A stretch of 64,000 nucleotides of DNA from Cepaea nemoralis (taxonomy: Eukaryota > Mollusca > Gastropoda > Stylommatophora > Helicidae): positions 421,001 through 485,000 of the forward strand of contig JACEFZ010001381.1 of NCBI GenBank assembly GCA_014155875.1. The letters are read 5' to 3'. Positions 32,001-43,463 of this stretch are shown here, one piece after another. Position 1 is the first letter of the stretch, and each line of letters begins with the position of its first letter. A model generated the notes under the pieces. That model saw only the letters and a list, made by a program, of their open reading frames with translations. It made no database searches and was not told where the DNA came from. The position numbers were made by a program, and so were the translations under genes.

Positions 32001-32889
32001 TCCTGGTATTGAGAAAAAGAACACTCAGCATGAAACCGAAAGAAGAGAAATAACCCTAAACTACATAAAAGAACATTACCCAAGCAGGAATTGGACCCAT
32101 GCATATACAGATGGATCAGCCAAAAATTCAATAGAGAATGGAGGAGGAGGAATTCTCCTAAATTTAAAAAATGGAGTGAAAAAAACACATTCAATGGCAA
32201 CTGGAAAATTTTCAAGTAACTTCAAAGCGGAGGTAGAGGCTCTGAAAACTGCAGCAGAAATGCTCCTGATGGAGGAAAATAAAGAGAAGCAAATAGCTAT
32301 CTTCACAGATGCAAAGTCAGCTGTCTCAATACTGAAGAGCAATAACAGCACAGAGCTAACTGACCTAAGAGCAGCACTCCATGGTCTATGCCAGAAATCC
32401 AAAAAAGTTGTAATACAGTGGATCCCATCACATTGCAGTATACCTGGAAACGAAGAGGCTGACAGACTGGCAAAAGAGGGCGGACGACTACCACAGCCTG
32501 ACATAGACATAACCTATAATGAGGCAAAGAGGTTGATAAAAAGCACTTATAGAACCAAATGGGAATCAGAGCATCCAGGCCATCAGAAGGATGATGCATA
32601 TTACAAACTCGACCGAAGAGAACAAGTAGCAATCTTCAGACTCCGCACAGGACATAACAGGCTGAAATACCACTTGTTCAATAAACTAAAGATAGGAGAT
32701 ACCGATGAATGTAATTGTAGAACTGGAAAAATGACAGCAAAACATTTGCTGCAGGATTGCCCAACGTATGCAAAACAGAGAAAGATATTTTGGCCCACAC
32801 CTGCTTCATTTGAGGACAAGCTCTATGGAGATATCAACAAGCTAAAGTTGACCGCAGCTTACTTAAACTACATACAGGTTGACATTTAA
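29080..32889 (+). pseudogene. RH-LINE copy 2 polyprotein, one nonsense codon
   Basis: About 1270 codons in one frame, broken only by TAG at 30664-30666 where copies 1, 3 and 4 have CAG. Endonuclease at about residues 47-260 (NILQWNAEG, CIQETHL, YNLYSPADK, GDFNSR, STPDLAF, SDHRPI), RT about 540-800 (VPKKGKDLEEPNGYRPISLL, AVWIDLEKAFDKVW, QGVPQGGVLSPTLF, SFADDLAIW at about 710), RNase H about 1005-1145 (YTDGSAKN, KAEVEAL, FTDAKSAV, SHCSIPGNEEADRLAKEG), and C-terminal Cys/His motif CNCRTGKMTAKHLLQDCP. The first codon given is GTG; the first in-frame ATG is at 29137, because truncation removed the ATG seen in copy 3. Confidence 0.95.
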
Positions 32890-32913
32890 AGGTGCATGAA
32901 GATCCAGAGGCAT

Positions 32914-33291
32914 GAAATGGAATATTGCTTGGATAGCAAATCCATTATGTGGAAAGTCCAAATAGAAAGCTCGCTGTGTGGGCTTCATAAAAGGTGGAAA
33001 AGTGTCCTAGTGGCACCAAATGGAATATTGCTTGGATAGCAAATCCATTACGTGGAAAGTCAGAATCAAAAGCCCATTGTGTGGGCTTCATAAAAGGTGG
33101 AAAAGTGTCCTAGTGGCATGAAATGGAATATTGCTTGGATAGCAAATCCATTACGTGGAAAGTCCGAATCAAAAGCCCACTGTGTGAGCTTCATAAAAAG
33201 GTGGAAAAGTGTCCTAGTGGCACGAAATGGAATATTGCTTGGATAGCAAATCCATTACATGGAAAGTCCGAATCGAAAGCTCACTGTGTGG
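32914..33291 (+). repeat. 103-bp tandem repeat in RH-LINE 3' UTR, 4 units (copy 2)
   Basis: TGGAATATTGCTTGG at 32918, 33021, 33124 and 33228: periods 103, 103 and 104 bp. Confidence 0.93.
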
Positions 33292-34005
33292 ATGTCATCT
33301 GCAGACTGCATACTTCTGGTTTCCGGAAGAACAGCCTATGGTGAACGGAAGGCCCAATATACGGAAGTGAGGCTAAGCAGCCATGTGCAGGACGTGACGA
33401 TTCCTTGGGTGAGCCCAGTATCAGAGCGCTATGTATCGGCTCTGCAAGTATGGAAGCCTCCTTGGATGGCGGGGAATGCCCATGGTCTGCCCCTGCCTTC
33501 CCTTGAGGGCTGACCAGAATCTTTGGCTGTTCTATATGGGCCAGCTAGGATGTGGGATAACACCACAACAGTGAGAGTCAAACGTCCTAAGAAACCCCCG
33601 GGAAGGTTAACCCGGTCAACAAATGCCCGCAGAAGTCGGATGTGTCGGCCTAACGGCGCAAGAACGCAGCTCTGCTGTAAACAGGCACAACGCAATCACA
33701 TCCGAAAAAAAACCTCCGGATGAACGAAGAAGAAGAAATGGCATGTAAACTAGCATCTGTTTGTATTATTATTATGATCTACACATGGTTGCTTATTATT
33801 CTATAATTCATTGCTTCCCACTCTATTCATGCTTTTTCTGCCTCTTAAGATAGCACTAGAACCCAAAATGCTGATCTTAAAATATTTTATTTCCCTTACT
33901 AGTTTCATTGTCTTTCATATATAGTCCTAACATTATATGCATGGCAAGTTACAGTTTTACTATTGTTTGCTTTCCTTTTGGGCCTTTGTAACACACAGAT
34001 GGTGT

Positions 34006-34093
34006 CTCATCTCATCTCATCATGTTCCTCTTGTACCTTACGGTGTCGAGGTGAAGTATCAACAGCAGGAGAGTGCCCGCTTATGGGCTTCAA
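34006..34093 (-). mobile_element. 88-bp LINE 3' tail insertion, module M2
   Basis: Bounded by ATGGTGT (33999-34005 and 34094-34100). M1 has the uninterrupted site CAGATGGTGTATG near 12923. On the minus strand it ends CATGATGAGATGAGATGAG, a simple-repeat tail typical of RTE-type 3' ends. The same insert is at 48720-48807 in M3. Confidence 0.7.
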
Positions 34094-34100
34094 ATGGTGT

Positions 34101-34375
34101 ATGTATATATAATTGTTTGAGAGTGAAATGTTTAGTATCTCTAATGGTACCACTTTGTCTGCACGATAGGCTCTCTAGTGATTGAAAGGTCTTTTCTTCT
34201 GTTTTATTTGACCGTGAATCTGATTCAGAGTAATCAGTTTTAAGTATATTCTGTTCTTTGCTGTTTCCTATTAACTTGATTTGTTAGTGCAGCATGACCA
34301 GAACATATTGTCAGGATGGCTAGACTATTGCTGTTTATTGATTCTTTTGATCTTATTTATTTTAAAACAATTCAG
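34101..34375. other. Intron before exon B2
   Basis: Homologous to 12930-13032 plus 14611-14795 without the solo LTR. Nothing else seen. Confidence 0.6.
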
Positions 34376-34431
34376 GCCGTGGTGGTAGCAGAATCCGAGA
34401 GTTGGAGACAGACAGTGGATGCAGAATCCAG
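34376..34431 (+). CDS. Exon B2: GXXG loop and helix of KH domain 2
   Basis: Acceptor TTCAG, donor GTATAT, 56 bp, phase 1 in, phase 0 out. Encodes RGGSRIRELETDSGCRIQ. GRGG loop intact. Same as B3. Confidence 0.9.
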
Positions 34432-35185
34432 GTATATAATAGTTTGTGAGAAGAGAACAACAAATGCAAAGTGATTGAATAGACTTTGTGGGGCTTGAGA
34501 AAATTGAAAGTGGTGATAAAATTCATTGTAGTCACATATACTATTCAGGAGCTGATTGAGCAAATAGATGTATCATGAATACATATGAAATAAACATTAA
34601 ATGTTTCCACTGGTCCAAAAGTTTAAATTTATTAACAAAAATAATAATCATAGTAAAGTGAGTCTTTATTGGGGGAAAGCCACACTTGAGCAGTGATCGT
34701 GTTTTTGATTCTCTGTTGAGGTGGGGATTTGTGTAAAAACTGACCCATTTTCCCAACATAAAATGGGTACCAGGAAATGTTCAGAGAAGTAAAGCCAGCC
34801 TTCGTGATATTAACCACACCCATTCAGTGCCCATTAGACAATAAGAATATGGGGCCATCACCAGATACCTAAGGCAGGGAAACAAATCTTATACTTTGCT
34901 TACTTGCTTTATTATGAGTTTCCATGATTATTTAGACAGACTTTTGCACAAATTAGAGTGCTGAAAATAAATAATACCACATTCCAGGCAAGTGATAGAG
35001 ATAAAGAGGTTTGACTCACACAGTGGTTGAAGAGGAACATGGGCACAAAATTGACACCCACATAGATGTGTCTCATGAGGGCACCAAAGAATTGAAGCAG
35101 CAGCATTTATAGAATAGAACACTAGACTTGTCCATAGGTTTTCCCAAGAGGTAAAATATTCTCAAAACTTAAGGTTCTTCTACAG

Positions 35186-35888
35186 CACATGTGTCAAACT
35201 CAAGGCCCGCGGGCCACATCCGGCCCGCTGTACAATCATATCAGGCCCGAGAGGTCTCAACCGACATACAAATATATTCGGCCCAAGAGAGAAATTTAGG
35301 CAAAAATATAATAAAAATATCTTTTTTTTTAAAAACCAGCTAATTGAAAAGGGCAAAGACTGTTGCATTCTCCCTTGCTGTCGATGAAAGTAATGACACG
35401 ACTGACACAGCACAGCTCAACATCTTCATCGTCGAGTGGACTCCAGTTTGAATGTTACAGGAGAAAAATTGGACATGAAATCCATGCATGGGACGACAGG
35501 AAAAGACATTTTTTGACAATGTATGTCAAAGTTTAACAACATGAACCTACCTTGGGACAAACTCGTTGGACTGACAACAGATGGAGCACCGACGATGTGT
35601 GGCGAAAAAAGTGGACCAATTGGAAGGATGCGGTTAAAGATGCAGGAGAACTGTACTGGTGAATTGATAGCACATAACTGCATCATGCACCAAGGATCGC
35701 TGTGTGGTAAAGTCCTCAACATGGAAGATGTAATGAGCATTGTAACACAAACCGTCAACTTTATCAGATATATTAATGTTTAAAAGAAGGTTTAATTTTC
35801 GGCTTATTGAATGTTTATCCTATCCGGCCTGCAACCTTACGTGCGATTTGAGTTTTGGCCCACTGTGCGATTGAGTTTGACACCCCTG
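35186..35888 (+). mobile_element. hAT remnant, module M2 (contains the module crossover point)
   Basis: TTCTACAG duplication at 35178-35185 and 35889-35896. Starts CACATGTGTCAAACTC, as in M3, while the right half matches M1. Transposase fragment [20 protein letters not shown] onward at 35523-35783 with DGAP (catalytic Asp). About 700 bp, not functional. Confidence 0.88.
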
Positions 35889-35931
35889 TTCTACAGCAAC
35901 CAAGACTTTTAACCAGGTAAAACCAGCAAAC

Positions 35932-36077
35932 CCCCACTGCCGTGCGTCTACCTTGACGAGGTAGAGGGGCTTGAGCGTTCCAATGACCCCAAGAGCTATG
36001 CCGACGGTAGCACAGCTACTGGTAGGGTCACCCATGTCGGACAGGTCAAGGGAGAGGGACCAGACGAAGAGACGTAC
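35932..36077 (+). ncRNA. Candidate HDV-like ribozyme, RH-LINE copy 3
   Basis: Same 146-nt architecture as in copy 1: P2 GTGCGTC/GACGTAC, P3 ACC/GGT with loop TTGACGA, P4 GTTCC/GGGAC and TGACC/GGTCA, and CGAA before P2'. P1 has one mismatch here (CCCCACT against AGAGGGG), so this copy may be impaired. The inner helix CCGAC/GTCGG is fully paired. Confidence 0.45.
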
Positions 36078-36208
36078 AAACCTGCTGCCTTGTAGGTAGA
36101 CTGGGGACAGTCAAAGGCTAGGGAAAGCATCCCGAACAAATGCTTGTCGAAATCGGATGTACTGAGCCACAGGCTTGACAAAGAAGTGCAACGTAACTTT
36201 ATCATTTC

Positions 36209-39200
36209 ATGATGAAAATTAATCGTTATGGTGCTAATCGTTATGGTGCTAATCCCGTGAAGTCCCATCAGGCGGTGATAGTGCCGGGCCCCCTGCCTCG
36301 AGGGGGTCCACCCATGACTACTGGTGGTCACCTTCCCCTGTGCTGTGGAGTCAAGGCACAGAGGAGTAGGTTAAGAGCTATTGACCAAACACCCCGGACA
36401 CTCAACATACTACAATGGAATGCAGAAGGAGTTTATAACAAGAAAGCCTCCCTAACACAGCGTCTTCATAAAGATAGAATAGATGTGGCATGCATTCAAG
36501 AGACACACCTCAACGCCAATCGCACATTTTCAGTTGAGGGATATCAGGCCACACGTTTCGACCGCGAAGGACACAAAGGAGGAGTTGTAATACTTACACG
36601 AAATACAATACCTTGCAGCGAAGTATCTGTGATCTCTGACAACAAAACAGAAATTATAGGTGTTGATATAATGATAAAGGACGTGAAAATAAGAATTTAC
36701 AATCTGTATAGCCCGGCAGATAAGGATCTTACACTCTCAAACATGGAAATAACTGACACAAATTGCATTGTTGTCGGAGACTTTAATAGCCGTTCAGAAA
36801 GATGGGGATACCCAGATACTGACAAAAGAGGAGATGAAGTGGAGGACTGGGAAATAGACTCAAATCTCCATCTACTCAACAAAGCGGATGACACACCGAG
36901 CTTCTACTCCAGAAGATGGATTACCACTTCTACTCCAGACTTAGCTTTCTGCACAGGAGACATCCTCCACAAAATCGATCGCCATGTGCTTGACCAATTA
37001 GCAGGTAGTGACCACAGACCAATCAAGCTTGTAATAAATATGGAGTATGTTCCACAGGAGCAAAAGCCTTTGCCCCGTTGGAATTACAAACGAGCAGATT
37101 GGGACAGATTTGCCATACTAACAGACAAATATTGTGAAAACATAAATACACGATATGGCAACATGAAGCAAATGGTGGAAAGTCTAAACAGAGCAATAAT
37201 ACAGGCGGCCACTGAGTCTATTCCAAGAGGAGCGAGGAAAAATTACAAACCATACTGGACTGAAGAACTACAAATTTTGGAGGACAAAGTTGAAGATGCT
37301 AGGAAGACCGCAGAGAGAGAACAAACAACTGAAGCGAACATCTCTCTCAAAGCCATCTCAGCAAAATATAAAAGAACAGTAAATCAAACAACAAGAGATT
37401 GTTGGAGGAAAAAAACAGAAAACCTGAATTTTGACAGGGATGGAAACAAACTATGGAAACTAGTGAAAGCCATGAACAATGAAGGACCTAGAAACAAACG
37501 AATAACAATTAAACAAGGAAATGCCTTGCTTACAGGAAAAAAGGCTGCAAATGCACTAATGGAACACTATGCCAGTGCAAACCACATTGATATTACAGCC
37601 GAACAGAAGAAAGCAATCAAAGATAAACAGATACATCATAGATATACAGAGACAGCAGCAGAATATATGATGGCAAATCTAACAATGGAAGAAATGGAAC
37701 AGGCAATGAATACCCTAAAAAAGAAGACATCACAGGAAAGGATGGAATCACAAATGAAATGCTAATAGGACTAGGCACTAAGGCAAAAAAGAAACTACTA
37801 GCAGTCCTAAATTACAGCTGGAAGAGGGGAATAGTCCCACAGGCATGGAAGGAAGCTATACTAATACCAGTCCCAAAGAAAGGAAAAGACCTGGAAGAAC
37901 CAAATGGCTATCGACCTATCAGTCTTCTTAGCTGTGTAGGAAAATTAATGGAACGCATTATCAATGGCAGGCTAACATGGCATCTGGAAGAAAACCAACT
38001 CTTAACACCTCACCAAGCAGGATTCAGAAAGTACAGATCCACTGAAGATCAAATAACCTATATAGCTCAGGAAATAGAGGATGCCTTCCAAGAGAAAAAG
38101 CACACACTAGCGGTCTGGATAGATTTAGAAAAAGCATTTGATAAAGTATGGAAGGAAGGACTGAAAGTAAAACTGCAAAAAATGCATGTTTGTGGGAAAA
38201 TGTACAAATGGATCAGCCACTACCTTGAGAACAGAACTGCCAGGACAAAAGTACAAGGACAAACCAGCAAAATGATGCTGTTGGAGCAAGGTGTTCCCCA
38301 AGGAGGAGTTCTTTCACCAACATTATTCCTAGCATATATAAACGACATCACAGAAAATTTTCCAACCACAGTACACACATCATCCTTTGCAGATGACCTA
38401 GCCATATGGACATCTGAAGAATATATTAGTACAGCTAACAGCAGAATACAGCAAGCCCTATTAGCGCTAGAGGACTGGTCAAAATCATGGCTAGTGAAGA
38501 TAAGTGAGGAGAAAACAACATGCACAGTGTTCTCCCTCTCAACTAAAACTCAGCAACCTAAGCTGGTATTGAATGGAAAAATATTGCGCCATGAAGAAAA
38601 TCCAAACTATCTAGGAGTCACCTTTGATCGTCGCCTGACATGGAAGACACAGGTTGAGAAAAATCGAACAAGAGCAAGGCAAAGAATGGCAATCATGAAA
38701 AAGCTTGCTGGTACAACGTGGGGAGCAGATGAGAAAGTTCTCAAGAAGTTATATACTGGACGGGTGAGGCCAGTACTGGAATATGGCATTGCAGCTTGGG
38801 CAACAGCAGCTAAGTCAAACTTTAACAAAATAAGTAGAGTCCAAAATCAAGGAATGCGAATCATAACTGGAAGCCTGAAGACAACGCCTATTAATGAATT
38901 AGAAAAGATAACTTGTTTACAACCAATGCAGGATAGAAGAGATAGCAGAGCCCAGCAACAAGCTGAAAATTTAGAAGATTGACAGACCACCCTATGTATA
39001 AAAGGTTTAGTGGTTTTGGAAAGGGAAGACTGAAGCGTAGCAACTTTGTAGAAACTGCAAAACGAAAAATTAGGGCAGATCCCATACTTAACATATCAAC
39101 AGTCAAACCCATTTACAATACAGACAAGTTCCCAGCTTGGAGACAGCAGCAACTGCCTGAGATGATAGAAAACATTCCTGGTATTGAGAAAAAGAACACT

Positions 39201-40102
39201 CAGCATGAAACCGAAAGAAGAGAAATAACCCTAAACTACATAAAAGAACATTACCCAAGCAGCAATTGGACCCATGCATATACGCTTTCCGGCATGGCAC
39301 ATGATTGATTGATTGATATACAGATGGATCAGCCAAAATTTCAGTAGAGAATGGAGGAGGAGGAATTCTCCTAAATTTAAAAAATGGAATGAAAAAAAAA
39401 CATTCAGTGGCAACTGGAAAGTTTTCATGTAACTTCAAAGCGGAGGTAGAGGCTCTGAAAACTGCAGCAGAAATGCTCTTGATGGAGGAAAATAAAGAGA
39501 CACAAATAGCTATCTTTACAGATGCAAAGTCAGCTGTCTCAATACTGAAGAGCAAAAACAGCACAGAACTAGCTGACCTAAGAGCAGCACTCCATGGTCT
39601 ATGCCAGAAATCCAAAAAAGTTGTAATACAGTGGATCCCATCACATTGCAGTATACCTGGAAATGAAGAGGCTGACAGACTGGCAAAAGAGGGCGGACGA
39701 CTACCACAGCCTGACATAGACATAACCTATAATGAGGCAAAGAGGTTGATTAAAAGCACTTATAGAACCAAATGGGAATCGGAGCATCCAGGCCACCAGA
39801 AGGATGATGCATATTACAAACTCGACCGAAGAGAACAAGTAGCAATCTTCAGACTCTGCACAGGACATAACAGGCTGAAATACCACTTGTTCAACAAACT
39901 AAAGATAGGAGATACAGATGAATGTAATTGTGGAACTGGTAAAACGACAGCTAAACATTTGCTGCAAGAGTGCCCAATATATGCAGAGCAGAGAAAGATA
40001 TTTTGGCCCACACCTGCTTCATTCGAGGACAAGCTTTATGGAGATATCAACAAGCTCAAGTCGACTGCAGCTTACTTTAACTGTATTCAGGTTGACATTT
40101 AA
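36209..40102 (+). pseudogene. RH-LINE copy 3 polyprotein, broken
   Basis: The ORF starts at an ATG pair (36209) in the leader and reads MMKINRYGANRYGANPVKS before the endonuclease. Open pieces: 36209-37765 (endonuclease and linker), 37759-38982 (RT with FADDLAIW), 38979-39308 and 39389-40102 (RNase H and Cys/His motif CNCGTGKTTAKHLLQECP). Breaks: 1-bp loss at about 37733 (shared with copy 1), a frameshift at about 38968, and the 33-bp insert just before YTDGS. The endonuclease part is the most complete example of the N-terminus in the window. Confidence 0.93.
39283..39315 (+). mobile_element. 33-bp RTE 3'-end insertion inside RH-LINE copy 3
   Basis: The insert starts CGCTTTCCGGCATGGCACAT and continues with ATTGATTGATTG-type repeats. 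It is flanked by ATATA (39278-39282 and 39316-39320). Copies 1, 2, 4 and 5 read straight through (CATATACAGATGG). The insert matches the 3' terminus of the RTE at 1788-1812 (CGCTTTCCGGCATG). It is an extremely short retrotransposition product and disrupts the RNase H start. Confidence 0.8.
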
Positions 40103-40178
40103 ATGCACATGAAGAAGTATTTAGACTGTCACACTTCATACCACAGGCATGTCGGTTACACAAGCCTCCCAGAGGCAT

Positions 40179-40350
40179 GAAATGGAATATTGCTTGGATA
40201 GCAAATCCATTACGTGGAAAGTCCGAATCGAAAGCTCACTGTGTGGACTTCATAAAAGGTGGAAAAAGCGTCCTAGTGGCACAAAATGGAATATTGCTTG
40301 GATAGCAAATCCATTACGTGGAAAGTCCGAATCGAAAGCTCACTGTGTGG
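40179..40350 (+). repeat. 104-bp tandem repeat in RH-LINE 3' UTR, 2 units (copy 3)
   Basis: TGGAATATTGCTTGG at 40183 and 40287, period 104 bp. Confidence 0.92.
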
Positions 40351-40862
40351 ATGTCATCTGCAAACTGCATTCTTCTGGCTTCTGGAAGAACAGCCTATGG
40401 TGAACGGAAGGCCCAATATACGGAAGTGAGGCTAAGCAGCCATGTGCAGGACATGACGATTCCTTGGGTGAGCCCAGTACCAGAGCGCTGTGTGATGGCT
40501 CTGCAATTATGGAAGCCTCCTTGGATGGTGGGGAATGCCCATGGTCTGTCCCTGCCTTCCCTTGAGGGCCGACCAGGATGCCTTTGGCTGTTCTATATGG
40601 GCCAGCTGGGATGGGAGATAACACCACAACAGTGAGAGTCTAACGTCCTAAGAAACCCCCCGGGAAGGTTAACCCGGTCAACAAATGCCCGCAGAAGTCA
40701 GATGTGTCGGCCTAACGGCGCAAGAACGCAGCTCTGCTGTAAATAGGCACACCGCAATCACGTCCGGAAAAAAAACTCCGGATGAACGAAGAAGAAGAAG
40801 GAACCAGCAAACACCATAATTGTGTGTTTGTACAAAGCATTACTGGAGTCAAGAAATATGTT

Positions 40863-41643
40863 CTTCTTCTTCTTTTCGTTCATCCGGAGTGTTTTTTTTG
40901 TCAGATGTGATTGCGGTGTGTCTGTTTTGCGCCCTTGGGCCGAAACCCGTAGGCCAACACATCCGACAATAGCGTGTTTTTTTGACCAGGTAGCATTCCT
41001 GGGAGACTCACTTTTGTGGTGCCATCTACAACCCTGCTGGCCAAGGTTGAATGGTCGAAGACAACGGTCATCCATCAAAGGAAGGCAGGGACAGTCCATA
41101 GCATTTTCCGCCATCCAAGGTTGCTTCCATAGTTGCAGGGCCGACACATAGCGCCCTGGTTCTGGGCTCACCGAGGGAAATCGTCACGTCCTTCTAATGG
41201 CTGCTTTAAATCCTCACTTCAATATATTGGTCATTTCGTTTGCCCCGGGCCATTCCCACACAAACCAGACAGGTTTGCAGACGGCATCCACTCAGCGAGT
41301 TTTCGGACATGTGCTCAGTATCACGCCTCTATTTTTCGGTTGGTGGGTATCGGCCCGGCTCTCAGATCCGAGGGTTTGTGGCTTAGTGGCGTTCAGCCAC
41401 AGCCCTCGACAGGGAGCCTTAAGAGTTTTATCCGGACCAAGAACTTCTGCCTTCGTGCACCTGATTTAAATTTTTGACTGCTATCCTCAGTCTATCTGCA
41501 GAGCAGCAGGTTGTGTCTCTCTTAGTCTGGTCCCTATCCCATAAGCTGTCCGATATGTAGTTTTTCACCCATTGGCAGGCAAATGGGGTCGATGGGACAC
41601 GCAAGCTCCCCCACCACGTCAAGGTGGAGACACATCGGTGGAG
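40863..41643 (-). mobile_element. Antisense divergent RH-LINE tail, module M2 duplicate
   Basis: Same insertion as 21466-22246 (781 bp in both), between AGAAATATGTT repeats. Very few differences from the M1 copy. Confidence 0.9.
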
Positions 41644-41653
41644 AGAAATATGT

Positions 41654-42160
41654 TTCGTATGAAATTAAAAAATTGCAGCATGCACCATATTGAAAGGCTT
41701 TCCTCAGTGACTTCATATTGGCTAGTTTCCCACTATGAAATCACTGAGAGTGAAATCTGATGCCTCACAAGAACTGATGGCACAATGGAGCGGTTCAGTA
41801 ATCTCATGGTTCAGTAAAATGGTAGAAACATGTATTGCCAACAGATAAAACCCAACATCAAGTTGAAGAAAACAAAGACCATGGCATGTCACAGCAGTAA
41901 ACAAAATAACCTCTGCTAAGCCATTGTTATGTTCACTCCTAGCCTTGTTTGGCAGCTGAAATGAAAACCTGATATCCTTTGATATAATTGTTGAAACTCA
42001 GTTTTTCTATTGTTTGGTGCAAGCCAAACATTTTGCAATAACCACAACTATACACATTCAAAATATTGATGCCGTGGAAACACCTGAACTTGAATATATT
42101 ATATACAAGTGATGATTGTGATTGCTCAGGTTGTTATTATCCTAAAGTTACCTACTCTTG
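41654..42160. other. Intron before exon C2, no named feature
   Basis: Near-identical to 22257-22763. Confidence 0.5.
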
Positions 42161-42382
42161 GCCGGCTCCATTGCGTAGGGGTTACGGACGCAGTTCGTAA
42201 TCCCACATACCACGTTCAAAACACAGCTGCAGGCAATTTGGCAGCACACCACCATGCGTTGTTGTTTTACGAAATAGTGTGGGTGCCGGTTGTTCAGAAA
42301 GTAATGGCAAGCTACTGAACGTAAACTGACCAAGAGATCACAAACAGCAAAAAAAATGCTGGGGCTGACTGTGGTGTCCTGT
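42161..42382 (+). repeat. tRNA-like SINE candidate, module M2
   Basis: Copy of 22764-22985 with one or two substitutions. Confidence 0.5.
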
Positions 42383-42696
42383 AAAGGATATGCAACTAAT
42401 CTACTCTTGACAGCCCTGTATCATTCTTATAAAGATCCTGGTTTGCTGTAGCTAACTTAGTTAACCATACAGTGAGTTGATAATTGTTGGAGATGACTGT
42501 AGTAGCCTCCCCTTGGTGTCTGAATGTGTAGCACATTCTCTTATTGTTTCAGATGGGATTATTTAGACATAATTTAGCTTTGATGTGAAACTTCAGAAAT
42601 ATATTTTTCTTATATGTACTCTATTAAATTTGTTTCCAAGATTTTTGTTATTAACAAGGACCAGAATGATTTCATTGCTAATATTTACTACTTTAG

Positions 42697-42829
42697 GTGT
42701 CACGAGCTGAAGGGTCATCTGGTCAAAGCCAAGTAGAGTTAATTGGAAGCAAAAGTGCCATATCTGAGGCAAAACGTCTCATTCAAGAGACTGGAGTAGA
42801 AATCGTTAACGGCAGTGATCATGGCCACG
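42697..42829 (+). CDS. Exon C2: last strand and helix of KH domain 2, with linker
   Basis: Acceptor CTACTTTAG, 133 bp, phase 0 in, phase 1 out, donor GTTGGT. Same protein as C1 (QVELIGSKSAISEAKRLIQE core). Its match to C1 rather than C3 is part of the evidence that M2 is a hybrid. Confidence 0.85.
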
Positions 42830-43015
42830 GTTGGTAACTTATTTAGTCTTTTAACAGAAAAATGTTGATCAAGTGTCAGCATGCTTGTTTTGTATTAATT
42901 CTCTTGTCTTTTTCAGTTCTAGCTTACAAGTGGCACAAATCAAAAAGGTAGCCTTAATGATGCCCATGTGGGGCCCATCAGGGAAACAAAGAATAATAAT
43001 ACTGTAACCTACCAT

Positions 43016-43463
43016 AGAAAAAATAGTGTTGAAGTGCTACATAGAACCTGTACTTTTGTATGGATGTGAAGCGTGGACAATGAGCAGACAAGCTGAAAAA
43101 CATCTGATGGCTGTGGAAATGTGGTTTCTGAGGAAAATGCAAAGAATACCATGGACAGACAGGAAAACCAATGTACAAGTCCTTTAAGAAACAAATGAAG
43201 ATCATAAACTGATTAGAGATATTAGACATAGACAGTCACAATCTTTTCGGCATGTTGTGAGAAGAAATTTATTGGAGAACTTGGTGACAACTGGCAAGAT
43301 CGAAGGGAAGAGACCAAGGGGAAGACCGAGAAGTAAATATCTGGATGGCTTGGTCACGTGGCATGGTCAGAAACACAGAGCTGATCCATGACTCTGGTGA
43401 TCGAGTGAGATGGCAAAACATGACCGCCCACGCTTATCAGCATGGCACATGATGGATGGATGG
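43016..43463 (+). mobile_element. RTE-like LINE 3' fragment, module M2
   Basis: Duplicate of 23619-24066, same 448 bp and same AACCTACCAT flanks. Confidence 0.88.

Larger units (their letters stand above)
29057..33735 (+). mobile_element. RH-LINE copy 2 (4679 bp, 5' truncated), private to M2
   Basis: Inserted in the Gypsy RNase H. A 13-bp duplication AAATGGCATGTAA lies at 29044-29056 and 33736-33748; the empty site is in M3 at about 48453-48465. It starts inside the leader, about 270 nt after the full-length 5' end, so the ribozyme candidate and the usual ATG are missing. It has a four-unit 3' UTR repeat, terminal hairpin and GAAGAAG tail. It was inserted after M2 and M3 separated. Confidence 0.96.
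35932..40801 (+). mobile_element. RH-LINE copy 3, full length (4870 bp), module M2
   Basis: Same insertion as copy 1: AACCAGCAAAC at 35921-35931 and 40802-40812. It shares with copy 1 the 1-bp loss near 37733 and private 3' UTR bases (GAGTCTAACGTCC, GCAGGACATGACG). The segment of about 39262-40378 differs and resembles copy 4, including a leader GAAGAAGTATTTAGACTG before the repeat. The 3' UTR has two 104-bp repeat units. A 33-bp foreign insert is at 39283-39315. Confidence 0.95.

Noticed and set aside
31431..32024. Long minus-strand frame of 197 codons opposite the LINE RT/RNase H
   Set aside because: Antisense shadow of the RH-LINE ORF, repeated wherever that ORF occurs.
33123..33344. Small frames with WKVRIKS and GKSESKAHC repeats looking like a repeat protein
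   Set aside because: These are the 103-bp 3' UTR repeat read in different frames, not a protein.
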